Origin: Chaetoderma sp. LZ-2023a
Taxonomy: Eukaryota > Mollusca > Caudofoveata > Chaetodermatida > Chaetodermatidae
Direction: 5' to 3'
Length of the DNA: 64,000 nucleotides
NCBI GenBank assembly: GCA_034401795.1
Contig: CM067373.1
Location: 85,228,521-85,292,520, forward strand
A program made the position numbers and the translations under genes. Under the pieces are notes generated by a model that saw nothing but the letters and a program-made list of their open reading frames with translations, did not search any database and was not told the origin of the DNA. Positions 37,740 to 49,704 of this stretch are shown piece after piece; positions within the stretch are counted from its first letter, which is position 1; each line of letters opens with the position of its first letter.

Positions 37740-38937
37740 GAGCCAGAAATCGAGAACCGAGAGCACTTTTGCCAGCAAGACTGCCGGACCAGCTCAGTGC
37801 AAGACGTGGGAGAACTGCTAACTGACTGGGGTACCTGCACCACAGCAGTGCCATTCGGAATTAAGATCTCCTGCGCCGGTGAGCAGTCTTGGACATCTGC
37901 AATCACGAATTTTGGAAGCTCCCGGACGGCCATCCGGGGGCAAGATAAAATAATATAAGAACTCCCTCTCCGAAACAACTCACAGAGGAGATTCTCTGCG
38001 GATGGGCCTTGCGAGCCTAATGTACATTCTACAGGATGTAGAGCCGAGCTGATTCTTGATGGATAACTCAGCGGATCTTCTGGACCACACTGAAAAGTGG
38101 TATCAAACTTCTGCGCAGCATGTCGCGTGTGTTAATCAACTTTTAGACCACAGTCTGGTGGAACTAAGCTTGGTGCGTCACAAAAGGTATGCGACGTATC
38201 CCGCACCATGTACCCAGTTTAATGTATATGCATATATAGTTACAATTGTAGCCCTCCTTGTTAATGGGCAACTTTCAAACTACCGTTACCAGATGGAAAC
38301 TTTATAACACACTGTGTAAATTTATGTATCAGTTATAATGACTGGCTAATGGACATCCTACAGACGTTCTTCTTCACTGGCTTTAGAGTGAGCCGCATCA
38401 ACAGTCAGCCTGCGTATATCTTCCCAGCAACTTCGGAATCATGCCACTTCACGCTACCGATCTGTAGTGCATCAACACCCGTGATCTATGAACTGTTTCC
38501 ATACTGATGACCAATAGGTACTCAAGTAGCTATACTATTGACCTATGAATTCTTCGGAAATCATCTGTCCCGCCTTTATGTAAACCATATTTTTGCTCAT
38601 TTACTAGCAAACGAGTACCATTGTTTGTATAGGCTTTACTTTTAATTATTATCATCATGTCCAGACTTTTAAATTAGTTAATGGACAGACATACTGGTGA
38701 AATGAACAGTTAGAACGAGACCGTGCGGTTCAATCTCGGCGGCAATGGGCGCACGGCCCCACTGTAACGTAATCATTCCACTGGCTCCAGAAGCCGTTTT
38801 TTTACCTTCCGGAGAGTCACGATACAGGATCTGTAACCTCGAGAACTGTCGCTAACCAGCCCTCCTGCGCATCCTGTACATGTGGTGCAATGGAGTGGAG
38901 CAACATAGCGGATCAGCGCGTAACTCCGCAAGCTACA

Positions 38938-39573
38938 CTCATGTGTCAGAAGATAGAACATGCACATAAGCTGGTTAGAGAAACTTTATCCACTGTACAC
39001 CAGCGACAGAAAACCTGGCATACGCGCCGTGTACATGGAGATCCAATTGATGTAGGAAAACTGGTTTGGGCTCACGATATGTGACATTCTGCAAATATGC
39101 CGAGTAAACTGAGTTACCATTGGAAAGGCACTTATGTGGTAGTAGGTAAGAAGTCGGACATGTCCTACCAAATATGTGCCTTGGATGGCCTGACCTCAGT
39201 CATCCACTTCGATCATCTTAAACATTGTGATGGTGACGATGCAGTACCTGAGCTCGGCCTGGACGATACGTGCAACACAGGTACCCAGACTGATGTCTCC
39301 TCGGAGACAACTATTCCCGACGTTAGTCCAGGGCACCGCGGCTCCAGTTCAACCCCTTGCCTACTAAGCCACGAGTTGGGTGAACAAATGACCCACGCTG
39401 AGGATGATGACGAGCCACGTACTCGACATCTCCCTCCTCAGAGCGGGTCTACTGGGTTTGGTAAACCATATTTGAAGACCCTTTCGTTTGTGCTGTCCAT
39501 GGGGAAGGATGGAAAGGTTGTTCCCCCTTCCTCTTCCCATTCCCAACCACTTCATGATATAACCCCATTATAG
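38938..39573 (+). pseudogene. Integrase tail and Pol C-terminus, copy E
   Basis: It encodes YHWKGTYVVVGKKSDMSYQI and SVIHFDHLKHC (GPY/F-like), then CNTGTQTDVSSETTIPDVSP (G-T-Q-T at 39280-39291) and a Ser/His-rich end. One frame is open from 39097 to 39573, the longest intact stretch of this tail. It stops about 95 nt before the internal promoter. Confidence 0.8.
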
Positions 39574-39668
39574 AGTTGCCACAAGCAGAGGGATAAAACG
39601 GACAAATTTCACAAACATCAATGACTGCATCGCCATAGACTTTTCGGGTGTGGTCATCTGCCCTTCTC

Positions 39669-39692
39669 TGATGTCATCAAACACTATAAAAG
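39669..39692 (+). promoter_or_regulatory. Internal promoter, copy E
   Basis: A CRE variant TGATGTCA (39669-39676), 8 nt, then TATAAAAG (39685-39692). GGTGTGGTCATC lies upstream. The accessory start codon is 240 nt downstream. Confidence 0.78.
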
Positions 39693-39805
39693 GAAGGAAT
39701 CACGCACGAAATCTTCATCTTCCTAACAAGGTCAACACCAGGGAGGATCACAAGCACTAGGCCATTTTCGTGTTACAAACCAAATTCCGCTTTATAATTA
39801 TTCGC

Positions 39806-39808
<3 letters not shown>

Positions 39809-39867
<59 letters not shown>
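39809..39867. repeat. (ATT)n microsatellite
   Basis: About 20 ATT units in the 5' untranslated part of the accessory ORF of copy E. Copies D and F have only TTATTATT here, so the run expanded in place. Confidence 0.96.
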
Positions 39868-39924
39868 GGGTTATTAAGTCAGAAGTTAGGTCTACTTGCG
39901 GTACCACAACTGCTGTATGAATCA

Positions 39925-41070
39925 ATGTCATTAGGAGAAGATTTCATGCTCTCAGAAGTGTCGAAGAGGAGACTTAAACTAAACCGCAAGTAATAGCTAA
40001 ACATTTTCTGTGTACTTGGACATCTGACAGTGGCACTCCGTGCAGAAAGAGATTTTCTCGAAATTCTGATCTTCGTTTACATTACGATCGGGGCCACCTT
40101 CTTCAACGGCCTTACTGCAGAGATGGCAAGTATTTATATTTTGCACCACGCTATGGGACCACACATACTACTCCGTCGAAATTTAGTGTAGTGATTGTAA
40201 CATTAAATACTGGTGAAAGACATGAGAACAGGGCAATTCTTGGCACCAGTGTAGTGGAGAGAACACGGGTACCTGTTATATCAGTAAACAAAACAGTCAG
40301 GCATGGCACAAATTAAAGCACCCACGAGTAATGCAGTCATCAGCACCACCGCCAAAATCCAAAACTACATCAGTTTCAGAACGAAGTGCAGCATCGCAGT
40401 CACCTTCCGAATTATTGATCATCATGAACCCAGAGTCGGTGGAAGCACCAACTACCACCGCACCAGCCACCGCACCACTCACTCATGTCACCATCAGTAC
40501 CACCACGGCCACCACATCGACATCGCAAGCAGACTCCTCAGTACGGAAGGCCACTACATGAAGCAAACTATACTCCGGGAAGCAGCGGATCGCCCATCAG
40601 ACGCTGGACATATTACCAATACCTCATGTGACTGCAAGCACATTACTACATGCAGCCAAGCATAGGAAAAAGACACCCACTACTGCGTCAGCCAGCAGCA
40701 CCGTCAACACCACTGTTTCTTCCATTCCACCAGCAGCAGCAATTTCCAGTACCGACACAACTGCAACCACCAGCACCAGCGACACGACCACCGCATCATC
40801 CACGATCGCGACGTCAACAGGATCCATGACAGTAACCGCCACCGCAATCTCCAGCACAGCATCCAACACTGCCAGTTCCATGATCGCCACCACAAGCTTC
40901 AGAACCTCCACACTACGCAGACGTCCAGCATCACCACAGTCACCGCACTCCAGATATTGTCAGCATCCTCATCTTCAGATAGTGACATGGCCATTTATGT
41001 GATAGACATTTCCGCAACACGAGCACATCCACTGCATCCATTATTAGTAGATCATGGTACCCAGACTTGT
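39925..41070 (+). pseudogene. Accessory ORF, copy E, frameshifted
   Basis: The start M-S-L-G-E-D-F-M-L-S-E matches copies D and F. The finger is clearest here: GTPCRKRFSRNSDLRLHYDR followed by GHLLQR fits F-x5-L-x2-H-x4-H of a C2H2 finger, with one of the two later Cys replaced by Gly (CRDGKYLYFA). A Thr/Ser-rich tail follows in shifted frames, ending D-H-G-T-Q-T-C and stop (G-T-Q-T at 41056-41067). Several frameshifts. Confidence 0.7.
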
Positions 41071-42448
41071 TGAGGGAACTTTACACCACTCATATAAGAA
41101 TTGTTTTTAATATACATAAAGGAGAAACTTACAGATAAACATTATTATGACTGCCATGCTACTATTATTATAATTTACTAAATATACTTTTCTTATTATT
41201 ATATTTACTAAAATTGAAACCCTGTCCCTAGAATGAATATGGCCTTTCTGCACAGCTATGCTATTACATAGCTGCGCCTCACTATTTATTATTGAAGATT
41301 TGTATGCTATAATTGCACCTAATGCGGTGTACGAAAATAGCATACTGCAATAAAAAGTCTTATTTTAATCATGCCATTCCAGCAATTGGCTGGGGCTGCC
41401 TGATATATTTTTCAAAACTTATTATCATTCTATTCTTCTGATTACTTTTCTTATCGCTATAAGACGAGACGGACATGAGGGGTAATGGAAGCCATTCGTG
41501 CCGACTCTCTCTAAAGAGCCGCACTATATGTATGCCTTCAATAATATTACATGGCATATATATTTTTATATTTTTATATATACATATATACTTTTATAAT
41601 TTACTTTAATATTGATTCTGGTACATTGGAGCCTGGACGTTCTTGGATGGAGAATAATTACCCATCACAAGAAAACGTCCTTGCGAGCTATTGCTTTCGT
41701 CAAATCACGGTAATAAAGTAAAAGTTAGCACGCACTGCAACATGAAAAGAAAAAAAGCCTAGACAAATAAAAACCAGGCTAAATCAAAATGAAAAAGCAT
41801 GCCTCCCTCCCAAACTCCTTCGCACATCTATGTACCTTTCTCATATGAATGCGCACCTAACGTGTCACTCTATCCACTCGGCTACTCGCCTACTTGAGAA
41901 GTCGATAATTCTTGCCTAGCATACACCCTGTGGCAATCGATCCACAGTGCAGTATCATCTGTCCCAGGTGCCAAACTAGGGGGGGGGGGAGCTGGATGGG
42001 TGGTGTGGCGTGGATCGACTGGTCCAGAATGAACCATCCCAGTCATCTGGGTGCGGAAGGGCCGGACCTGTGACATTCCAAGCTCGCCCCCCACTGGGTA
42101 GGACGATAAGCATAAATGGCCATATAAGAGAGGCTCAGAGTCCGTGAGATGACCCGACGAGCATGCACGTTCATATGAGATAGCCTACATACGTGTGTTA
42201 GCGTGTGGAGAGAGTGGCATCTTATGAATATTTCGGGCCTGTGTCCGTAATTTCTTATATACAGGGCCTCATCGCGGTCCTTAGTAAGAACCGGTACCAG
42301 AATCGAACGAGGATTCCAAAACTGTTTACAGAATCAAAATAGGTTCAGAAATGGCTGAAATATCAGAGAATATTCATCCAATATTTTGAGCTCCTGAAGG
42401 CCAGCAGATTACGTGGTCAGCAACCATACCTTCTATATGACGCACGCT

Positions 42449-42494
42449 GATTGGTCGAGACGTCCTGGCTTGACATCGCCGTTTAGTATAAAAG
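42449..42494 (+). promoter_or_regulatory. LTR promoter, copy E 3' LTR
   Basis: GATTGG (42449-42454), a CRE decayed to TGACATCG (42471-42478), and a perfect TATAAAAG (42487-42494), 8 nt apart. Confidence 0.78.
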
Positions 42495-44287
42495 GAGCTC
42501 CAGAATCTCAGTCGACAGTTAGTTGGTGGTGTGACTGCCAGAGATAAAGACATGTATTACTACTTACTGTTTGCCCGGTGGACCATAACCTACAACATTG
42601 CCACAAGGTTTTGAGCTCACGTCTCTGGAGCACACGCACCGCACCGAAAGCTAAGTTTTTGTAAGCTCCCAGCAGATATCACCGGGGTCAAAATCTAGAT
42701 TAAAAGAAGGTTTCCCAAATTCAACGAACTTCAGAGGGACCTTCTCTGCAGTGCGGCCTTTTGGCCATTATGTAACATCTCAACCAGTATGTAGAACGTG
42801 TTGTGTTCAATGATATCTCGCCAGATCTGCCGTACCACGCTAAAAATGTAGTAGGACAAACTTCGCACATGTCTAGTGCTTCCAATTAACATTTAGACCA
42901 CAGTCTGGATAAGGACATTGCTTTATGCACCGCATGAGCTATGCGGTGTGTATCGTCTTGTGACTCGAAAGATGTATCATGTATTAATTTAACATGGTAG
43001 CCCTTCAGTAATAGAAATAGAGTTTGAGCCGTATCAGTTAGATCGTCTGCGGCTAACCATCAAGCAGCGACTACGGAATCGTGCCAACTTGTGCAGCATA
43101 CATGTGACGTTTCAACAACAGTGATGTTTTAGGACATTTTTGTACCGATGACTAATAGGTACTCCGTAATATTATTATTTGACTATTTTTCCAGTAGGTA
43201 CAGATTACTTTTAGGTACCGCAAGATCGGATGTGACCTTTATTATATTGTAGGGTATATATTTATTTTATTTAGTGCTGATGACTAACAGGCACCGCAAT
43301 GGCGGATATGACATGATTGTATTACTGTATTGTATAGTTATATCCAAGTTAAAACTTTTGTTTAGTTACTTATTTATATTCTACAAAAATACTTGGACAT
43401 CACTTCGCTTAAGTTACACTATACACCAACAACACACACACCACCTTATTTCTCTTCTCCAACAACAATTTTTCACTAAGGTCGCTGTTCATGTTTTCAC
43501 CTCACTAGCGAACATGACATGAGGCCACTAAACCTAACTATACTAGCTCGGTAGGATAGGTTTAAAAGTAGCTAGGGACGACTACTCCAAAGGAGACTTG
43601 TTTGTGTAAAGCCTCTTTTCCGAGTGCTGCGGATCCGTTATACCCCGCATTCGATGACTGCATACATCCCCTCTGTATCTTTGGATAGCTGTTAGTTTTT
43701 TACCAAAGTAGGAATCACTGCAAAAATATAATTGTGTTAGGCTGACCCCGTAGTGCATTGTTTTGGGCAACTTCCTTAATCCTAAAGTGGATAAACGTTA
43801 GCTCCAGGGAGCGGATCTCACATGGTCCACTCTCGAAATATTAGGTGACGGATAAAGACACAGATTGCCATCTACCTCAACAGTGACTGGGTACGGCCTT
43901 CGAGCCCTCCATGCATTCACAGGAAGGTCACAATAGTTGGATATCTGTTTCTTTCTCCACACTGTAAATAAATATGTGCTTTCTAAAATGCTTGTGTAAT
44001 GTGACTTGTCCCCGTGTTGTTATTTATAGTCATGCTGCTGTATGCGGAGGGATCGCTACTTGATTCTGAAACTACCACCAGGTGACATGTTTGCGGTCTG
44101 AGGGGGATGCTCCGTGGTGGTGCCCATAGTGATGACCGAGGATTCTCACCAGGCAGACTTTCTTGTTAAAGATAGGTAAACACAAAGCCACTTGCGGTCT
44201 AAAATTAGAACTCTTAGAACTAAAAACAAACTGTTAGATTAGGTTTTATTGAACTTCTCCTCTGCTTCGGCGTTGTAGGCATTTCCT

Positions 44288-44767
44288 GTGAAGGAGGCCC
44301 TTGCGATGCATTTTCCTTTCACGGCCAAAACACTTGGGCGGCCTGAGATTACTATAGTTTATAGTAAACCTGCTAATGTAGCCGCACTAGGACCCTCCTT
44401 TGCAGATATACCTCACAGATTATACAGATCAGAGAAAGGTGAGGTACCTCCGGCGAGGTTCAAAATAAGACAATACCATACTGATTCTACATACGTAACT
44501 AAATTTAGCAGCAAACGAGTACAATTGTTTGTCTACACCAGTGACACTAACAGTAGTGATGACACGGTATGGTTCAACTTCCACGACAATGGTCGTACGA
44601 CCCCACTGGAACGTGATCATTCCACCGACTCTAGAGGTTGGTCTTTGTGGAGTTCAGAGAGACGCGGTTATTCTCCCGTATTCCCGAGGCTAGCTAACGT
44701 GCAGCATCGGACCGACGCATCGTGTACCTGCCATGCCGAAGTACTGGATGATTACCCGGAGGCTACA
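44288..44767 (+). CDS. LTR-borne ORF running toward Gag
   Basis: An open frame of about 160 codons lies in the last part of the LTR (the uninterrupted frame runs on to 44827 into flank). Its C-terminal half (TVWFNFHDNGRTTPLERDHS, then SCTCHAEV) has clear counterparts at protein level in the LTRs of copies A, C, D and F despite many base changes. In copy A the frame continues over the primer-binding site into Gag. It may be the Gag N-terminus encoded in the LTR. Function unknown: the C-T-C residues could bind metal. Confidence 0.5.
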
Positions 44768-44984
44768 TACGTAATTGATTATGAGCGTCATCCTGCACAT
44801 TACATGGTTGATCATGATGTCATATGATCGATGGATAAACGTAAAAGGTCAATTAAGACACTCAGATTTCAAGGATTAAAGGGTTACTAGCAAAATTACT
44901 AGCTACGCATTATATGAAAGATGCTATGAGGTAATCCTCACCAATCAGAATACCTGATCACATGCGCTCAATCGAGTTGAGGTT

Positions 44985-45120
44985 GAGATGGTGATGTAGT
45001 GGTTAGCGTGCTGTTGTACATAACTAGCAATCCGGGTTCGTGTCTGAGGCAGACGCATTTCACTATCATTGGAAGCTTCAGCAATCTCCTTCCATCACGG
45101 GGCCTCGAAAATAGGAATAA
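44985..45120 (+). repeat. tRNA-derived SINE-like sequence
   Basis: It has an A-box-like TGATGTAGTGG (44992-45002) and a B-box-like GTTCGTGTC (45036-45044), 33 nt apart, as in tRNA promoters, each with one deviation from consensus. There is no cloverleaf good enough for a tRNA gene. Its 3' end is not clear. Confidence 0.5.
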
Positions 45121-46600
45121 TGCCATTTGCGTATTTGAACAGTTCATTACTCATGCCATCAGGTTCGGATGCACGCCCATTTTCAGGGATTTGAGTGCCT
45201 TCTTAACTGCTGTTTTAATTGGCGTTAGTATTGGCCTGGGGTCTCATGCGAACAAGTGCACTTGCTCATCGTCGTGGTCAGTGAACTGTTTCCTTAACCA
45301 TTCTCGAATTGCCTTGGTCAGTCACGATAAAGTGGACATCATAGTTGTGTACAGTGAGTGGTGGTGTGTAGTCAGTAACTGAGAGCTCTGGCTGCCTGAA
45401 GATTTGTGTGACAGTCGTCCGTGGCAGTGATATCATCGGCAAGTGAGTCTGCTTATTGAATGTATCACCGGGTTACATAGTGTCAATTATGTAAATGTGC
45501 TTTTCAGGTCTGTCCAAGTCAACACTGTATAATACTAATGGGCTTATGTATGAGTTATGTTTATGTTTGTTTGTGTGTAAACTGTTGCTGTCTTTGTCGA
45601 CTGATTGAGTGTGTGACGTTGCAGGGAATATGAGGTATGATTGGTCGAGAAGCCATGATTAGGAGTAAACCGTGTTGCACAAATACCTTCACAACCATTT
45701 TAAATCTTCGTTATTTCACAAGAATCGCATACACATCGTGTTCAAATATTAGTAATTTTATACAAGATTGCTACGCTATTGGATCTACCCAGGATTGCTT
45801 ACGTAAGAATCAATGCATTAGAAATAATCAAATTATTACTATTATATCAACTGGTTTTCATGTTCATGTCAAAAGAAATTGCTTATAACCGTTAGTGCTC
45901 CTAATTTTTAATATTCTGTACCGGTAGCTGAAAGATGTGTTTGTGCGTGCGTGCGTGTGTAAAACTTGTACGTGTGCGTCCGTGAGTGTGTGTACGTATG
46001 TATGTATGTGCGTATGGAGACTCATTGTACCCTTCGTTGATGCATCCAAACAGCCTTAGCGTGATATAGCTTTTCAATGGTCGATGTAATATAATTTTAA
46101 TAATTTGTTCACAATACTTGATTAACCTATTGCTTAGCGTTGAGATTTAGCGTGAATCGCGGTCGCTTACCTCCCTTGATTCTATTTACGTCATAATCCC
46201 GTCGGGATCATTAATTAATGATAAACATAATGGCCACTTGTTCTAGCTACTATATGTTAGCTGTTTAGCCATGTTATTAGGTCCGTATTCTCGCTAGCAT
46301 TTAACAAATGTGTTTTAATTGCAGGTCACCTAACATACGTATATGTTGAATTAATCATCTTCAACTTCATACACTCTCCGTCCAAATAAATATCGAGATC
46401 CCATCAACTATAAGCGTTTTCGTTTTGGCATTGGGAAACCCCAGAACCCGTGACAAATAGCAAGATCTTTTAAGCATCCGCTGATGTGGCGCAGAGCGTT
46501 ATTGTGTTCCTTGCATAGTTTGGTGCAGTTTTCAATTTGGCCACCTTGATAGATGCGCAGCCGTAACGCTTTCTGCTCTGCTGACCGTTTGACTACCACG
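45121..46600. other. Unassigned stretch
   Basis: A CG/TG-rich run at about 45945-46010. An open frame on the minus strand (46408-46722) has a Y-T-D-D box and ends PMPKRKRL, but I cannot assign it. Nothing else recognised. Confidence 0.45.
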
Positions 46601-46604
46601 GTGT

Positions 46605-46890
46605 CATCAGTATACCTATATATGTTTAGGCTGTTGAATATTTTGAAATTAAATTCGCTGGGTATATATAGGCTCTTGAATATTTTGAAACTAATTTGAC
46701 TGGGAGCTGTTGTTGCCCACAAAATCTGTTTAAAATTGTAAGTCCATCAAAGACATACAATTCCTATAATTAACGGACGTCGCGATCTTTACGACGGAGA
46801 TATAATACATCATTATGATTGACTAACTGGCTAACTAGTGACGTATTTGATTATGACGTCACATACTTGATGGACCGATCAGATCCCGCT
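46605..46890 (+). repeat. Dispersed repeat R1, copy 2
   Basis: It has the TTGAATATTTTGAAAC core twice (46635 and 46675 area), AAAGACATACAATTC, and a TGACGTCA palindrome (46854-46861) before GATGGACCGATCAGATC. Confidence 0.6.
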
Positions 46891-46987
46891 AATATTTAAA
46901 TGCTTAAATTATGTAACGTATGCGTGCACGAGGTGCAGGAAGGTTCGATCTGAGCGCATGGATCGCACCCGTACCGCTCACCACGCT

Positions 46988-47091
46988 CACACACACACGC
47001 ACGCCCGCGCGCACACACTCACACGCACGCGCACGCACACACATACACACGCTCACGCACACGCACACGCACACGCACACGCACACACCCC
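46988..47091. repeat. (CA)n/(ACGC)n microsatellite
   Basis: A compound alternating run, potentially Z-DNA forming. Confidence 0.95.
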
Positions 47092-47269
47092 TTGCTCGCC
47101 AGTTCCGCCAACCTTTGTCACACTGAAAATCTACTATACTATTTTCAAATGGCTCTTTAATAAATTACAGAAATTTATATGTTGGCTAGCTATGCCCCGC
47201 CCATTTCGACTTAAGCCCCTCCCATTTCTAGCCAAACCCAGGCCACTTTTTTAAACGTGTTGGAATCGG

Positions 47270-47600
47270 TTTGAAACTTATGAATATTTCGAAACTAATT
47301 TCACTGAGGGCGGCATATAGCGGCAACATCTCCCAGTCAAATAAGTTTCATTGCCTGGGGGTTGATGTTGTCTATGTTGGCAACAGATCCCAGTAAAATT
47401 TGTTTTAACATACCCAATAGAATGTCTAGTCAATGGTAAATTAATCAAAGACATATACCTCGTACATTTTCGTGACGGACCTTTCGAATTTTGTCACGGA
47501 GGCACGGAGCTATGTCATTTTGATTGTCACGTCAGCCAACATGTGATGTCTTTGCTTATGACGTCAGGTAATTACTCAGATTGTTGACTAGTTTATCATG
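47270..47600 (+). repeat. Dispersed repeat R1, copy 3
   Basis: It begins with a hairpin (GAAACTAATTTCACTGAGGG against CCCAGTCAAATAAGTTTC). It also has AAAGACATATACCTC and a TGACGTCA (47559-47566) with a half-site CACGTCA nearby. Confidence 0.6.
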
Positions 47601-47689
47601 CATTGAATCAAAGTTCTCTATGTTACTCCATGAGCCATCGCTTCTATTTATATACTTTGAATTCCAATATCAAAGTAACTATACAGATA

Positions 47690-47960
47690 ACCTGGTGAAT
47701 ATTTTGAAACCAATTTGACTGTGAGTTGTTTGCTGCCTCTCGTAGCAACAGCGCATGTTCCAATTAGATCCAACATATTCTGCAGAATGTTTATAAAATA
47801 GTAAAGACATGCAATTCATACACTCGACAGCCTATTTAAGGCGCAGGACAGACAGAAATACGCCATTCATTACACATTTTGATTGTGACGTCAGCCTAAT
47901 TGGGACGTAATTGGTTATGACGTCATATAAATGAGTGACAGATCAGATTTATCCTAGCCA
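47690..47960 (+). repeat. Dispersed repeat R1, copy 4
   Basis: GTGAATATTTTGAAACC core, AAAGACATGCAATTC, and two TGACGTCA palindromes 32 nt apart (47886-47893 and 47918-47925), with an ACAGATCAGAT end. Confidence 0.62.
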
Positions 47961-48289
47961 GGAGCCAAAAACTAATTTTATAAAAAGACTGCCGTGTTTG
48001 ATATAAAATTTGTGTGTTTGGTTCTGAGTAGATGAACATATTGGTGATTAGGAAACCAATGTTGGGGAACTTGATTCTCTTGCGCAACATTGAATACTTT
48101 CAGATGCTTTTCATTTCTATATCAGATACAGTAGTCATGATTTCTGAGATGAAATGGATTAAACAGTTGCACATTGTATTATAACATGTAATACGCAGGC
48201 CAAGCAGCTGCAGCATCTTTCTGCTAAACTGATATCCAACTGTTCAAGAGTTACAGTCAAACTTGTGTTAAGAGCCCATCCAAAGAGAA

Positions 48290-48660
48290 TAGAAGTCACG
48301 TCAATATCAGTGTGCTCCGTCAACTTGATAAATGGAAGCATGTGTCCAAGTGTCGTCTGATAAAACGAAATGTTGAGCTAAACCAAATATTTAACCGATA
48401 AAAAAGGTTTTATACCAATGCCAGATTGACCTTGAATTTTGACCTCGTGACGTCAATATCACCATGCTCCATTCCCTTGATAAAAGTAAGCATGTGCCCA
48501 AGTGTCGTCCCAATAGGATGAAGCCATGCTGAGATTTAAGACAGTATGTCGAGCTAAACCAAAACCTTAACAAAGATTGGATGCAGACCGATTCACCGAC
48601 CGACGGACCGACACACCGACTGATTGATTAATGAACTGACCGACCGACCGACCGACCAAA
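48290..48660. repeat. Duplicated block with (GACC)n tail
   Basis: A block of about 90 nt (CGTCAATATCA ... AAGCATGTG..CCAAGTGTCGTC) occurs at 48297-48376 and again at 48449-48556, followed by a GACC tetranucleotide run (48589-48656). It looks like the end of a retroposed element with a simple-repeat tail. Confidence 0.6.
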
Positions 48661-48866
48661 ATTAAATTAAACTCAGTACAAATTGATAGTCGTTGCATAC
48701 TTATATACATAATACTCATAATAAACATAAACTTTCAAATGAACACGCCAACACGGCAAAGTACAACTTGTTTTCAAATAAATGAGCAGACGTTGATGTT
48801 GCCGCATTCCAGTAGCACATGAACGTCGCATCATAGCTTTTGGTGCCTCAACACGCTGGCCGTATG

Positions 48867-49704
48867 CCTGATTTTCTTCTGATGATCCCAGAACAGCACA
48901 TACTGGATGTAGCACTATAAGCATGGGTTCCACAACAGGCGGGTTGAAACCCTGATTTTCTTCTGATGGTCCCAGAACAGCACATACTGGATGTAGCACT
49001 ATAAGCATGGGTTCCACAACAGGCGGGTTGAAAACCTGATTTTCTTCTGATGGTCCCAGAACAGCACATACTGGATGTAGCACTATAAGCATTGGTTCCA
49101 CAACAGGCGGGTTGAAACCCTGATTTTCTTCTGATGGTCCCAGAACAGCACATACTGGATGTAGCACTATAAGCATTGGTTCCACAACAGGCGGGTTGAA
49201 ACCATGATTTTCTTCTGATGGTCCCAGAACAGCACATACTGGATGTAGCACTATAAGCATGGGTTCCACAACAGGCGGGTTGAAACCCTGATTTTCTTCT
49301 GATGGTCCCAGAACAGCACATACTGGATGTAGCACTATACGCATTGGTTCCACAACAGGCGGGTTGAAACCCTGATTTTCTTCTGATGGTCCCAGAACAG
49401 CACATACTGGATGTAGCACTATAAGCATGGGCTCCACAACAGGCGGGTTGAAACCCTGATTTTCTTCTGATGGTCCCAGAACAGCACATACTGGATGTAG
49501 CACTATAAGCATGGGTTCCACAACAGGCGGGTTGAAACCCTGATTTTCTTCTGATGGTCCCAGAACAGCACATACTGGATGTAGCACTATAAGCATTGGT
49601 TCCACAACAGGCGGGTTGAAACCCTGATTTTCTTCTGATAGTCCCAGAACAGCACATACTGGATGTAGCACTATAAGCATTGGTTCTACAACAGGTGGGT
49701 CGAA
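48867..49704 (-). repeat. 84-bp minisatellite, about 10 units
   Basis: Units of 84 bp (28 codons) are nearly identical. Since 84 is a multiple of three, long frames stay open: the minus-strand frame 48673-49785 would encode 370 residues made of GFNPPVVEPMLIVLHPVCAV-type repeats. A second minus-strand frame is also open. No signal peptide or conserved start supports translation, so I treat it as a minisatellite. Confidence 0.9.

Larger units (their letters stand above)
38938..44767 (+). mobile_element. Ty3/gypsy retroelement copy E, internal part and 3' LTR
   Basis: Last unit of the array. After the shared LTR end (AGCTACA, 38937) the sequence enters the integrase tail directly. The primer-binding site, gag and most of pol are deleted, with CTCATG shared near both sides of the joint. 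It then has the internal promoter, accessory ORF and a full 3' LTR. Confidence 0.83.
41619..44767 (+). mobile_element. 3' LTR of copy E (3.15 kb, least rearranged)
   Basis: It begins TGGTACATTGGAGC and ends GAGGCTACA. A hairpin lies 15 nt from the start (41635-41644 with 41669-41680). The promoter is at 42449-42494, leader stems near 44255-44310, and an LTR ORF at 44288-44767. What follows (TACGTAATTG) is not a primer-binding site, so this is the array's outer boundary. A poly-G run at about 41979-41988 is local. Confidence 0.82.

Noticed and set aside
40624-40911. Val/Ala-rich and Trp-rich minus-strand frames suggesting membrane proteins
   Set aside because: They are antisense translations of the Thr/Ser-rich tail of the accessory ORF.
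44985-45060. Functional tRNA gene
   Set aside because: A- and B-box-like motifs exist, but no acceptor or anticodon stems pair, so a SINE is more likely.
46408-46722. Possible reverse transcriptase remnant (Y-T-D-D box)
   Set aside because: Neighbouring residues do not fit LINE or Penelope RTs, and the frame start lies in dispersed repeat R1. The match is probably chance.
48848-49657. Cys-rich 269-residue repeat protein in a second minus-strand frame
   Set aside because: It exists only because the 84-bp period is a multiple of three. Two overlapping coding frames are unlikely.
48867-49704. CRISPR-like array
   Set aside because: Units are contiguous 84-bp repeats without unique spacers, in a eukaryotic setting.
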